Shown piece by piece: positions 15,395 to 23,461 of a stretch of DNA of 44,729 bases (within the stretch, counting starts at the first letter, position 1; the number at the start of each line of letters is the position of its first letter). Below the pieces are notes generated by a model that worked only from the letters and a program-made list of their open reading frames with translations, searched no databases and was not told the origin of the DNA. Made by a program: the position numbers and the translations under genes. Origin of the DNA: Chthonomonadaceae bacterium (GTDB lineage: Bacteria > Armatimonadota > Chthonomonadetes > Chthonomonadales > Chthonomonadaceae); NCBI GenBank assembly GCA_027450145.1, contig DAIDKH010000036.1, forward strand, positions 1-44,729, read 5' to 3'.

Positions 15395-17389
15395 TCAGAA
15401 GGGACATCCTGACATAGATTTATATTGCTGAAAATTAACGGCGGCTGCGTAAGAATTTCCAACCATTGTCTCCGCTCGCGACAAGTATAAATAGGAAACG
15501 CGATTACCAGGAGTTTCTTTGACCGCTTTACCTATCAACCTTACGGCGAGTGCAGGTTCGTGTTGATTAACCGCAATGATCCCTCTAACTAAGCGGGCAG
15601 AAGATGCAAAATGTGGGTAGTAAGCCACCGGTGATAGTTGCCGTGTAGCGGCAGCGACATCACCAGGCTTGTTACGCTCGGCTAAAAATGTCGCATAGAC
15701 CACACGCACGCCCATAACATTCGGAAGGAGCCGAACGATATGCCCTGCAGTCTGCGTAGCTTGGTCCAACGTCCCCCAACGCCTTTGAAGCATTAGAAGA
15801 TATTGGCTGTATAGAACGTTATCGGGATCGAGTTTGACTGCGCTCCCAGCAAGAGAAAGTGCCTTGCGAGCAATTGCTTTGTTGCTATATCCCTCCATGT
15901 CCATAGAGCTGGCTTTTTGAAAGTCCTGGAGGGCTTTCTTGTCGTTTTTTGCCTGGACTGTGAAAGCCGTGACCCTCGCTACCAACTCTCGTTTCTTCGC
16001 TGGCAGCCAATTAATGACGCTGTTGTACTCGCTTTCTGCATCGTTAACACGGCCAGATGCAAGGTATACATCGCCCAAGGTTTCATGTGCTGCTGGGCTA
16101 CCAGTTGCCGCGTGTTCTGCCCGTTTCGCAAGTTCAAGTGCTCCCGGCAGGTGCCTAAATCTCAGCAACGCTGCTGCAGTGGCATCCAACACCTGAGGTG
16201 AGTCTGGTGGGTGGTGAAGAGCCGCAGCAAAGTGATCGATCGCGCCAATGGTATCATTCGTTTGTGCCAGTAGATCAGCAAGTTTCTTTTGCGAAAGCGA
16301 ATCCGATGGATGGCTATCTACGCGAGCCTGCGCTGCTTTGATCTGATTGCTCAATCCGATGAGTTCATCGCTTACTCCGGCAAAATAATCGGCTTCCGGC
16401 TGCCTGCCAACGGATTTGAATGCCACGGAAAGGCTATGTGCAATCTGTCCATTGTATGGGTCTACTTTTGCAGCTCGTTGCAGAACTGGAATCGCATTTG
16501 CCGCCTGGTTCTGTTGCAACAACAGACTTCCCAGTATGAAAAGCGCATCGCTATCTGCAGGTGCGACCGCCACCGCATCCTTGGCCTGCGCGGCGGCTAA
16601 ATCTACCTTTCCGGTTGCCTGGTAGAGCTTCGCTAGAGCGAGGTGAGGAACTTCCGATCTTGGCGCTAGCAATGCCGCGTCGGCAAACTGGTGCTCGGCT
16701 TCACTATTGCGCTTTTCGTCTAGTAGCAACATTCCAAGTGCAACTTTGTAATCTGGCTGACTCTGATCTAGTTCCACCGCCCTGAGCGCAGCGCGAAGGG
16801 CCTGTTTTGGTTGTTTAAGTTGTGCTTCCGCCGCTGAAAGGTAGGCCCATGAGCGAGCAGATTGTGGATTAATTGCCACAGCTTGCTGCATTTCAACTTT
16901 ACAGAGTTGTAAAGCGTGCTGGGTGTAGTAGAAGCGTCCCAACAGAAAGTGACTGTCTGCAATATGGGGATGAGTGCCCTCGAATTGTTTCAGCTGATTA
17001 AATGCAGAAGTGACCATGCCGGTGGCCAGTAACGCCTTAGTCCATTCCGAACGTAGACGAACTGAGTTCTGATCGAGGTTACACGCCCTGCTTAGGACGA
17101 CAGATGCAGGTTTGAACTGCCCAGACTCATTTAACCGTTTACCAAACCAGTACAAAAAGGTTGGATTGTTCTTCTGGGACTTAACAGCCTTCATAAGTTG
17201 TGCCAGCGACAATCTGCTGTACATTCGGTTCTGGTACCACGGTCCCTGCACAATGCCCCAGGCAGCAACTGCAATAGCTGCAACAAGGAATAGAGAGCGC
17301 AGCAGGAGGGAGTTCCTCCTGCTTGCGCCTTCGCTGATTGGCTTAGCCGCCTTCTTTGGAACAGTAGAGCTAGCCTCAATGTGCTTCAT
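15395..17389 (-). CDS. membrane-anchored tetratricopeptide repeat protein
   Basis: The 664-aa protein has a basic N-terminus, one membrane helix around residues 28-47 (LFLVAAIAVAAWGIVQGPW) and then an almost continuous array of TPR units to about residue 640. Examples are SHFLLGRFYYTQHALQLC, AWAYLSAAEAQLKQPKQAL and ALFILGSLLLQQNQAANAI. TPR solenoids bind other proteins, and the topology suggests the array faces the periplasm. No enzyme domain is visible. The start ATG lies 14 bases after the prepilin-like gene's stop, and the UnbV lipoprotein is downstream. I infer a scaffold for assembling or displaying the exported partners. The recurrent pairing of TPR and UnbV genes in environmental phyla supports a joint role that is not defined. 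Confidence 0.88.
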   Translation of the reverse strand: MKHIEASSTVPKKAAKPISEGASRRNSLLLRSLFLVAAIAVAAWGIVQGPWYQNRMYSRLSLAQLMKAVKSQKNNPTFLYWFGKRLNESGQFKPASVVLSRACNLDQNSVRLRSEWTKALLATGMVTSAFNQLKQFEGTHPHIADSHFLLGRFYYTQHALQLCKVEMQQAVAINPQSARSWAYLSAAEAQLKQPKQALRAALRAVELDQSQPDYKVALGMLLLDEKRNSEAEHQFADAALLAPRSEVPHLALAKLYQATGKVDLAAAQAKDAVAVAPADSDALFILGSLLLQQNQAANAIPVLQRAAKVDPYNGQIAHSLSVAFKSVGRQPEADYFAGVSDELIGLSNQIKAAQARVDSHPSDSLSQKKLADLLAQTNDTIGAIDHFAAALHHPPDSPQVLDATAAALLRFRHLPGALELAKRAEHAATGSPAAHETLGDVYLASGRVNDAESEYNSVINWLPAKKRELVARVTAFTVQAKNDKKALQDFQKASSMDMEGYSNKAIARKALSLAGSAVKLDPDNVLYSQYLLMLQRRWGTLDQATQTAGHIVRLLPNVMGVRVVYATFLAERNKPGDVAAATRQLSPVAYYPHFASSARLVRGIIAVNQHEPALAVRLIGKAVKETPGNRVSYLYLSRAETMVGNSYAAAVNFQQYKSMSGCPF

Positions 17390-17403
17390 GTACGTGCTCT
17401 TAC

Positions 17404-18246
17404 TTACTTGTGGTTATGCCAGATGTCGTTGGAACTGTCTATCGCGACCTTCAACGTGTCTGCCGATACCGATTTTGCATGACCGTCGGCAAAGGTACAG
17501 TTAATCTTGCCGAAATGACGTGGATAGGGTCGCCGCCCGCCATTTCGGCAGGAACCCCAGTCCTCGGTACCCGGCACGCCGAAATCCCAGTCAACCGATC
17601 CACCTTGTACCCACACCGATGGATTGAACAAGAACGGTCCGCTTCCACTGTTCGTGGTGCAACCGGTCCATGCCGGGGACCCGTCGTTGAAATGTGGATC
17701 CGCGGCGAGAGTGGCTGCACTTCCAGTTTCTGCTGCGTCCGCAAACGCTACGTAATTTGCGGGCGAGTAGATTCCAGCCTCTGGTGCACCTGGGAAAGCA
17801 CCGCCGTTGCCAACGGCAACCCAGCCCATCGTCATACCAGAATTTCCTCCGTATGGCTGCGCGTTGTAACCATAGCTCGTGGGATCATATCCAGAGTTGG
17901 CAAATGGATCATCCGGGCAGAGATATATGCCCTTGCCCTTACCATTAGCGGCGTCATAAGGGCTCCCCGAATCACCGAACTTCTCGATGTAAGGCTTAAG
18001 CGTCATTCGCCACATCGACTTACCGCCATCTCCACTTGCCCATCCACACGCATAGGTTTCATCGTAGTCCTGGTTGTACATCATGAGGGCAAGCCCCATC
18101 TGTTTCAGGTTAGACACGCAGGTGATAGCCCGTGCCCGTTCTCGTGCCTGTGCAAAAACAGGGAAGAGAATTGCAGCTAGAATTGCAATAATTGCGATTA
18201 CAACCAACAGTTCGATAAGAGTAAAGCCCTTGTTATTACGGCGCAT
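17404..18246 (-). CDS. DUF1559 prepilin-like protein with H-X9-DG motif
   Basis: This is a pseudopilin-type exported protein of 280 aa. The N-terminus [18 protein letters not shown] is a class III prepilin signal, expected to be cleaved between G7 and F8 and methylated by a PilD-type peptidase. It continues with the Armatimonadota-like segment [20 protein letters not shown] and [10 protein letters not shown]. The C-terminal H-X9-DG motif is [13 protein letters not shown], with H at about residue 244. An upstream GTG or TTG would extend the product by up to 17 residues. ATG 18246 is preferred because AAAGGAG lies seven bases before it and the signal then has the normal length. It is the first gene of the four-gene operon. 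Armatimonadota and Planctomycetota carry many such paralogs, and their structural role is unknown. Confidence 0.92.
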   Translation of the reverse strand: MRRNNKGFTLIELLVVIAIIAILAAILFPVFAQARERARAITCVSNLKQMGLALMMYNQDYDETYACGWASGDGGKSMWRMTLKPYIEKFGDSGSPYDAANGKGKGIYLCPDDPFANSGYDPTSYGYNAQPYGGNSGMTMGWVAVGNGGAFPGAPEAGIYSPANYVAFADAAETGSAATLAADPHFNDGSPAWTGCTTNSGSGPFLFNPSVWVQGGSVDWDFGVPGTEDWGSCRNGGRRPYPRHFGKINCTFADGHAKSVSADTLKVAIDSSNDIWHNHK

Positions 18247-18541
18247 TCGTTGCTCCTTTAAATAATCACTCCAAACAGTTGATACAATTTCGCACAAAAC
18301 CAGGAACTATAGGTAGACAAAGCACTCAATTCTAGTCACACCAACGAACAACCATTTAGTCCATAATTCGAAGATCGTAGAACGCATCACGTTCACTCGC
18401 CACGTAGTTGCTGCCTCAAAAGAATCAGTTGCTATGCTAGAGATCAATGGCACTGAGTTAACGGCTACATCTACAGCGCGATGCAGCACATTGCTACAAG
18501 CTATAATAATCGCGAACGTTTCGTAGAAGTATTACTCAATA

Positions 18542-18570
18542 ATAATATCGCCATGTCAAAGTTTTGTCAA
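18542..18570 (-). promoter_or_regulatory. sigma70-type promoter of the prepilin-TPR-UnbV operon
   Basis: On the minus strand a perfect TTGACA -35 box (18565-18570) and TATTAT -10 box (18542-18547) are separated by exactly 17 bases. A second TTGACA starts 11 bases further downstream, about one helical turn. Transcription would start near 18535, leaving about 290 bases of leader before the prepilin ATG. This is the best promoter match I found in the window. Confidence 0.6.
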
Positions 18571-18671
18571 TATCTTTTGCGATATTTGCACACAAATTAT
18601 GACATCAATATTTTAATCATAAAAATTAATCAACAAAATTACTAGCGTATATTTGTCAACGATCAGTAAAT

Positions 18672-18690
18672 AACAACGAACGTCGTTGTT
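18672..18690 (-). terminator. hairpin downstream of the YkgJ-like gene
   Basis: The perfect eight-base arms AACAACGA (18672-18679) and TCGTTGTT (18683-18690) enclose a three-base loop. On the minus strand the stem is followed by TTATTTAC, a partly U-rich tail, about 40 bases after the YkgJ stop. It plausibly ends that transcript before the prepilin operon promoter. Confidence 0.5.
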
Positions 18691-18732
18691 TTCAGTTTGT
18701 CCGTCAGTAACCTGTACAACACGCAGAATCTC

Positions 18733-19305
18733 CTAACCCTTGCGCCGATTCCTCTTTCGTGGTTTTTCAGAATTTCGCACAGTGAACTCGCGCTTTAGGC
18801 GATCCCACACGTTGAAAAGTATAGGACACAAAGGGAGGTATTCCATAAGAAAGAGCATTCTCGAGCGGAAATCTCCCTCATACAAATACGGGAAATCACG
18901 ACAGGATTTTGGTCGGTCTTCGTACACTGAACACCGATTATCTGGTTTGAGAAATGGACAGGGAGTAGACGCCAAATGTGAGCATCCATCCGTGGCAGTT
19001 CGAACAAATCTGGCTGTAAACTCATGAACAGTACATTTCAACCTGCGAGCAAGACGTAGCACATCCTCGTCATCGACGGTCACCTGAAGGAAGCGGCAGC
19101 ATCGACCGCAAGTTAGGCAATCGATTTCCTTCCAGACACTATCCGTGGTGACTCGTACCTTTTCGTTCAACTCCGGATTGTTTAACGCTAGATCATGCAG
19201 TACGAAGGACCGGAACCGCATGTCATTCGCTTCATTTTTTGCTGCGTACCGTTCTATAAGCTTTATTTCCCGAATGATGGTTGATTCCTGTGATTGTTTG
19301 GTCAT
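18733..19305 (-). CDS. YkgJ-family cysteine cluster protein
   Basis: This 190-aa protein belongs to the YkgJ/UPF0153 group of putative zinc- or iron-binding cysteine cluster proteins. The signature starts with CLTCGRCCRFLQV (around residue 70) and continues with a spaced set in DGCSHLASTPCPFLKPDNRCSVYEDRPKSC, ending RDFPYL. No reaction is established for the family. The N-terminal 60 residues are helical and charged. ATG 19305 is preferred over GTG 19314 because GGGTGA lies directly before the ATG at good spacing. It is a lone minus-strand gene with a hairpin downstream and divergent from amt. The C-terminus is strongly basic (KPRKRNRRKG), which could contact nucleic acid. Confidence 0.85.
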   Translation of the reverse strand: MTKQSQESTIIREIKLIERYAAKNEANDMRFRSFVLHDLALNNPELNEKVRVTTDSVWKEIDCLTCGRCCRFLQVTVDDEDVLRLARRLKCTVHEFTARFVRTATDGCSHLASTPCPFLKPDNRCSVYEDRPKSCRDFPYLYEGDFRSRMLFLMEYLPLCPILFNVWDRLKREFTVRNSEKPRKRNRRKG

Positions 19306-19788
19306 TGTTGTCACCCACCGCCTTCACACAGTCTTGTATGCTCGCTTAAAGTAAATAGGGATAATGGTAGGTAGCGCACTTGTACGATTGCGATGATATG
19401 TACTCCCTTGGGCCTGGGTGTGCTGCGTCGGGCGTTGCCATCAGCCTGTGTGTAACGCATAGAACCACGCGGTATCAGCCAATAAAAGTATTAAGCGCAA
19501 ACTCAAGCATCTGTTGCATTCTTCATCACCACTCGCTAACCGTTTCATCATCAGCGCAGCAAATTATTGATAAGATTACTTGCGAAATTCGTTACCTACT
19601 TGGAGTATAATTTAGGTCACATTTCTATGATTATACACCCCTAATCATCGCGTAGCAGCTAGCGGTTCCAACCGTATCGCTAGGCTATAAACACCCAGAT
19701 TTGCGCGGTGTAATTCACCTGCTACGGAAAATACATCATCGGAACTCGTTTGTAAACTTCATTATCTACATTGTTGAGAGTTACTACT
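19306..19788. other. divergent intergenic region between YkgJ-like gene and amt
   Basis: This 483-base region must hold the promoters of both flanking genes. A perfect TATAAT occurs at 19606-19611 on the plus strand, but the TTGCGA upstream of it is 20 bases away, too far for a standard promoter. I see no clear sigma54 site that would suggest nitrogen control of amt. A 76-codon frame at 19380-19610 has no recognisable content and no good ribosome site. Confidence 0.5.
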
Positions 19789-21153
19789 ATGACGTTGAAA
19801 TCCTGCGAAGCAGCGGGGGTAAATCGCCGATTAAGTCATGTTGCATGGTTTTGTATGCTCACGCTCGTCGGCTCTGCCGTAGCCGCTAACGCACAGACCG
19901 CAACAGCCTCTCCAGGGGTGAATACTGGCGATACAGCCTGGATGCTACTATCCGCAGCACTGGTAATGCTCATGACACCTGGGCTGGCGTTGTTTTACGG
20001 CGGAATGGTCCGTTCAAAGAACATACTAAATATGCTGATGCAAAGCTTCGTGGCCCTTGGGATCGTGACCATCGTTTGGGTGCTTTGGGGCTATTCACTC
20101 GCATTCGCGCCGGCAACTCCGTACATTGGCGGTCTGCAATGGATCGGACTGAACCACGTCGGAGGCACTCCATCACCACTGTATGCACCCACCATTCCTC
20201 ATCAGCTCTACATGATTTACCAAATGATGTTCGCCATCATCACCCCGGCATTGATCAGTGGTGCCATTGCAGAGCGTATGAAGTTCTCTGCCTATTGTCT
20301 GTTCATGGTCCTTTGGTGCACGGTAGTGTATTGCCCGATTGCGCACTGGGTATGGGGCAGCGATGGCTGGCTTAACAAACTTGGAGCACTAGATTTTGCC
20401 GGTGGTACCGTCGTTCATATCAGCAGTGGAGTGTCGGCCCTGGTATTGGTCCTTATGCTTGGTAAGCGCTCGGCATCCGGGACACTGGCGGAGGAGGAAC
20501 TGCGTCCTCACAATCTGCCAATGACGCTCACCGGCACTGCCTTATTGTGGTTCGGCTGGTTTGGCTTCAATGCAGGTAGTGCACTTTCCTCCAGTAGTCT
20601 GGCGGTTTCTGCTTTCTGCACTACGCACATTGCTGCGGCCGCAGCCGGCCTAACCTGGATTCTGATAGAGTGGGTAAAATTCAAAAAGCCTTCTGCCTTG
20701 GGCTTCGCCACCGGCGCAGTGGCAGGACTGGTTGCAATCACTCCGGCATCAGGATTCGTTTCCATTACATCGGCTATCATCATTGGCATCTGTGTTTCGT
20801 TCATCTCGTTCAACGCGATAAAGCTCAAGACCATATTCAAGTTTGATGACGCGCTTGATGTATTTGGAGTACACGGTGTTGGAGGCATGTTCGGAGCCAT
20901 TGCCACCGGCTTGTTTGCCTCTACCGCTATCAATGTAGCAGGTGCTAATGGACTTCTAGAAGGTGGCGGTTCAGCCTTAGTACTAAAGCAACTTGCTGCA
21001 GTGGGAAGCACCGTTTCATTTGCGGCAATCGGTACATTTGTAATTGTTAAGTTGCTTCAGCTTACGATTGGAATTCGCGTCTCGGCGGATGAAGAGTCGG
21101 CCGGGCTCGACGTCTCGTTGCACAGTGAAGAAGCATATGCTATGGCGGAGTAG
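19789..21153 (+). CDS. amt: ammonium transporter
   Basis: Amt is a trimeric inner-membrane channel for ammonium. The 454-aa protein has a cleavable-type N-terminal segment (MLTLVGSAVAANAQ) before the conserved start of the channel at TAWMLLSAALVMLMTPGLA, then eleven membrane helices. Family signatures include FYGGMVRSKNILN, DFAGGTVVHISSGVSALVL, WFGWFGFNAGSALSS and DVFGVHGVGGMFGAI. ATG 19789 is preferred over TTG 19771, with GAGAG eight bases upstream. No PII (glnK) gene is next door, which is unusual for amt; the next plus-strand gene is an unrelated CARF protein. A GC-rich hairpin 14 bases after the stop probably ends the transcript. Confidence 0.96.
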   Translation: MTLKSCEAAGVNRRLSHVAWFCMLTLVGSAVAANAQTATASPGVNTGDTAWMLLSAALVMLMTPGLALFYGGMVRSKNILNMLMQSFVALGIVTIVWVLWGYSLAFAPATPYIGGLQWIGLNHVGGTPSPLYAPTIPHQLYMIYQMMFAIITPALISGAIAERMKFSAYCLFMVLWCTVVYCPIAHWVWGSDGWLNKLGALDFAGGTVVHISSGVSALVLVLMLGKRSASGTLAEEELRPHNLPMTLTGTALLWFGWFGFNAGSALSSSSLAVSAFCTTHIAAAAAGLTWILIEWVKFKKPSALGFATGAVAGLVAITPASGFVSITSAIIIGICVSFISFNAIKLKTIFKFDDALDVFGVHGVGGMFGAIATGLFASTAINVAGANGLLEGGGSALVLKQLAAVGSTVSFAAIGTFVIVKLLQLTIGIRVSADEESAGLDVSLHSEEAYAMAE

Positions 21154-21167
21154 ATAAAATTGCAGTT

Positions 21168-21183
21168 GGCGCTTGGAAGCGCC
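21168..21183 (+). terminator. short GC-rich hairpin after amt
   Basis: GGCGCTT (21168-21174) and AAGCGCC (21177-21183) are perfect complements, 14 bases after the amt stop. The functional loop is probably four bases. No U-tract follows on the plus strand, so termination is plausible but weak. Confidence 0.4.
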
Positions 21184-21193
21184 CACGCGTAGA

Positions 21194-21244
21194 CAGATGG
21201 CCAATGGACCTCACCTCGCAGAACGCCGTAAATTGGACCATCTG
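21194..21244. repeat. inverted repeat just upstream of the CARF gene
   Basis: The arm CAGATGGCCAAT (21194-21205) pairs with ATTGGACCATCTG (21232-21244): seven plus five paired bases with a single bulged A and a 26-base loop. It ends six bases before the ribosome-site-like GGGAG (21251-21255) and 22 bases before the CARF ATG. It could be an operator dyad or an RNA hairpin affecting translation. Confidence 0.55.
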
Positions 21245-21266
21245 ACCTGCGGGAGAACGGCAAACT

Positions 21267-22370
21267 ATGATCACTATACTTTGCACTGTGGGAACGTCGC
21301 TGTTGGGTCACCTGGCACAGCGAAAGATTGAAGAGGTTAGTGGCCTTGAAGTTACGTTGGAAAACGCAAGCCGCATCGGGGCGGGCCTTACCGCCCTCGA
21401 CATAGATGATAGACGATGTGGTGCGGAGATAACCTCCACTTGGTCTCTTTTGCGCTCAAAGGACGATACGCACCGCGAAAAGTTGGTTTTGTTCACATCG
21501 GATACAGATGACGGGCGACTTGTGGGAGCAGTGTTAAAGAGCTATTTCATGAACCAGCGCTGCAAGATTAAGTTTGATTCCGTAGAGGCGCTTGCCGTCA
21601 AGGATCTAAACGACAGCGACCGTGAGAGATTCAAGACTCACGGTCTCCGAGCGCTAGTGCGCATGATGACCGAGAGTGTGAAAAAAGCTCGCAACCTTGG
21701 TAACGATATAATGATAAACGCCACTGGTGGCTACAAAGCCCAAATCGCCTACGCTACTCTACTTGGACAACTCTTGAAAGTTCCTGTTTACTATCAATTT
21801 GAGCGGTTCGCAGAAATAATTGAGATGCCCATAATGCCTGTGGCTTTTGATCTTTCGTTGTATTTACTAAACTCCGACTTGTTCAACGAGATGGAGGACG
21901 ACTACATTTCAGCGAGTGACCCTAGATTAATCCAGGCGCCCGCAGCCCTGGAGCCGATGTTCCACAGGGAAAACGATAAGGTAATTCTCACCGCACTTGG
22001 GAGTCTCTACGTGGAGTCGATGCGCGAACAATATCGCAAAGACCCTATGTTGCCGCCTTCATCCGGCCTCTTACCAAGTGAAAAGAAGATCACTCGAAGC
22101 GATGGTCACCACCGTCCTGAAAACCTGGACAAGTTGCTGAAACATCTAACATCCATAGAGCAAATTATGTCCATTCACCTCGAACCTGGGCGTCCCACAC
22201 ACCAGGACTTGGAGTTTAAAGTTGCCCAGGAAGTATCGATTATAAAGGCTCACGTTCGTGATCGTGCAGGGATGAACCCACCGTGCACACTCGTATTGCA
22301 TACCACGGCAGCGTCGACAAATCAGCAGGCAGCATTACGACTCTGGTTGGAAGATCAGATACATCAGTAG
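21267..22370 (+). CDS. CARF-domain protein, APE2256 (CRISPR ancillary) family
   Basis: The N-terminal ~190 residues form a CARF Rossmann-like domain of the APE2256/Csx type. The first strand and loop are ILCTVGTSLL (T7-S11) and the ligand-loop signature is NATGGYKAQIAYATLLG (from N151), followed by KVPVYYQFERF and EMPIMPVAFD. In known proteins this domain binds cyclic oligoadenylates made by type III CRISPR complexes. The C-terminal ~160 residues contain a basic EKKITRSDGHHRP stretch (272-284) and a final beta-rich segment (TLVLHTTAASTNQQA). Length and layout are compatible with CARF-RelE ribonucleases such as Cami1, but I cannot assign this domain firmly; no HEPN or PD-(D/E)XK motif is convincing. 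ATG 21267 has GGGAG upstream. No cas10, other cas gene or CRISPR array lies in the window. Confidence 0.8.
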   Translation: MITILCTVGTSLLGHLAQRKIEEVSGLEVTLENASRIGAGLTALDIDDRRCGAEITSTWSLLRSKDDTHREKLVLFTSDTDDGRLVGAVLKSYFMNQRCKIKFDSVEALAVKDLNDSDRERFKTHGLRALVRMMTESVKKARNLGNDIMINATGGYKAQIAYATLLGQLLKVPVYYQFERFAEIIEMPIMPVAFDLSLYLLNSDLFNEMEDDYISASDPRLIQAPAALEPMFHRENDKVILTALGSLYVESMREQYRKDPMLPPSSGLLPSEKKITRSDGHHRPENLDKLLKHLTSIEQIMSIHLEPGRPTHQDLEFKVAQEVSIIKAHVRDRAGMNPPCTLVLHTTAASTNQQAALRLWLEDQIHQ

Positions 22371-22528
22371 TGCCCTCGTCAGTGGAACAATCTGCAACTC
22401 CCTAAGGATAAATGGTGCAGCGAAATCAAGGTATGCTTTAGGTACCGTTAGCGCCTCATTGTGTGGACTTGGTTCAAACACGGCTACGGGTGATCAACCA
22501 CAGGCAGGGACTCAGGAGGTCAGTCGTC

Positions 22529-23428
22529 ATGGATTTGGAAGTACTAAGGCGTGAGCATCTATGTGAAACCGCGGAGTTAGCTGAACTCATAGCCCATAAC
22601 ACTCCCAACCTCAGAGTTGTAGATATCCGCGGCTACGTTAAATCGACTCCCCTGCCGGATGGCAGCCAAAAGGCGGAGTACGTACCAGCACCGGCGCAGT
22701 ATTCAGAGGGGCACATTCCTGGTGCAATCTACATCGACTGGACTCGTGACATTGTCGACGTTTCCGATCCCGTACCAGTTCAGCTCGCGCCAGTATCTCA
22801 GCTTGTCGCACTGTTTCAGCACGCGGGTATTGGCGATGATACGATGGTAGTTGCCTATGACGATCACCCCACAAGCCAGTTTGCAACTCGCCTGTGGTGG
22901 GTACTCAGAACTCTTGGCTTTCATAACGTACGCGTGCTAAATGGTGGGTTTCGAAAATGGTTGGGTGAACACCGCAGCGTTTCACAGGAAGTACCCACGT
23001 ATCCTGTGGCGCACCTAACAGCGCACCCCCGTCCCACACTTCGAGTCACAGCAGACGAGGTAGTCAGCCTGCTTGGCTGTGAAGGCGTTACGCTACTGGA
23101 CGCCCGTGGCGCCGACCAGTATTTCAACGAAGTACACAGGGGCTCGCGTGGCGGCCACATTCCCGGCGCACGGCTACTGCCCCGAGAATTGCTGATTACA
23201 GAAACCGGTGAATTTCTGCCGTCCGAGGAGCTGCGAGCCAAGGTTGAACATGCTGGTGCCAACCCTGCAGATCGTTGTATAGCCTACTGCAACGGAGGCG
23301 TGGCGGCGACTGCCGTGCTTTTTGCCCTCTCCATGTTGGGCTATCCCAACTTGGCCAACTATGATGGATCGTGGAATGAGTGGAGTGAGCGGCTAGATCT
23401 GCCCGTAAACGATCCATCCATTCGGTAG
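22529..23428 (+). CDS. two-domain sulfurtransferase (rhodanese/3-mercaptopyruvate type)
   Basis: The 299-aa protein has tandem rhodanese domains and probably moves sulfane sulfur from thiosulfate or 3-mercaptopyruvate to an acceptor. Domain 1 (about residues 20-145) has VVDIRGYV and YSEGHIPGAIYIDW, but Asp at the place of the catalytic cysteine (VAYDDHPTSQFATR), as is usual for the inactive half. Domain 2 (about 165-290) has LLDARGADQYF, GGHIPGARLLP and the active-site loop YCNGGVAATA, with C254 as the sulfur carrier. ATG 22529 is preferred over the far upstream ATG 22463 because AGGAGGT lies eight bases before it. It follows the CARF gene by 158 bases; a functional link is not evident. CNGGVA differs from the CGSGVT of typical mercaptopyruvate enzymes, so the donor is uncertain. 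Confidence 0.9.
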   Translation: MDLEVLRREHLCETAELAELIAHNTPNLRVVDIRGYVKSTPLPDGSQKAEYVPAPAQYSEGHIPGAIYIDWTRDIVDVSDPVPVQLAPVSQLVALFQHAGIGDDTMVVAYDDHPTSQFATRLWWVLRTLGFHNVRVLNGGFRKWLGEHRSVSQEVPTYPVAHLTAHPRPTLRVTADEVVSLLGCEGVTLLDARGADQYFNEVHRGSRGGHIPGARLLPRELLITETGEFLPSEELRAKVEHAGANPADRCIAYCNGGVAATAVLFALSMLGYPNLANYDGSWNEWSERLDLPVNDPSIR

Positions 23429-23461
23429 ACCAGTCTTCGGGCAGATAGACCGCAGGTTAAG

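Larger units (their letters stand above)
18247..18732. other. long AT-rich intergenic region upstream of the prepilin operon
   Basis: This 486-base gap separates the prepilin-like gene start and the YkgJ-like gene stop, both on the minus strand. It holds a good minus-strand promoter (18542-18570), a hairpin near the YkgJ end (18672-18690), and an AT-rich block at about 18530-18670 with three TGTCAA copies (18554, 18565, 18654) and AATATC/GATATT arms. The promoter would give a leader of about 290 bases. I see no credible protein; a 60-codon frame at 18307-18489 looks random. Confidence 0.6.

Noticed and set aside
15366-15400. tRNA D-arm-like sequence on the minus strand between the TPR and small-protein genes
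   Set aside because: No T-loop GTTCGA-type sequence, no acceptor-stem pairing and part of it overlaps the TPR gene end.
17410-18180. Open frame of 256 codons on the plus strand
   Set aside because: It is antisense to the prepilin-like gene, whose signal peptide, H-X9-DG motif and ribosome site are clear; the antisense product has no recognisable domain.
19380-19610. Possible 76-residue protein between the YkgJ-like gene and amt
   Set aside because: No ribosome site, no hydrophobic segment or motif, and a composition typical of random intergenic DNA.
22104-22115. R-X4-H pattern (RSDGHH) in the CARF protein as a HEPN ribonuclease motif
   Set aside because: The surrounding sequence is not the expected helical HEPN context; a basic HHRP loop of another fold is as likely.
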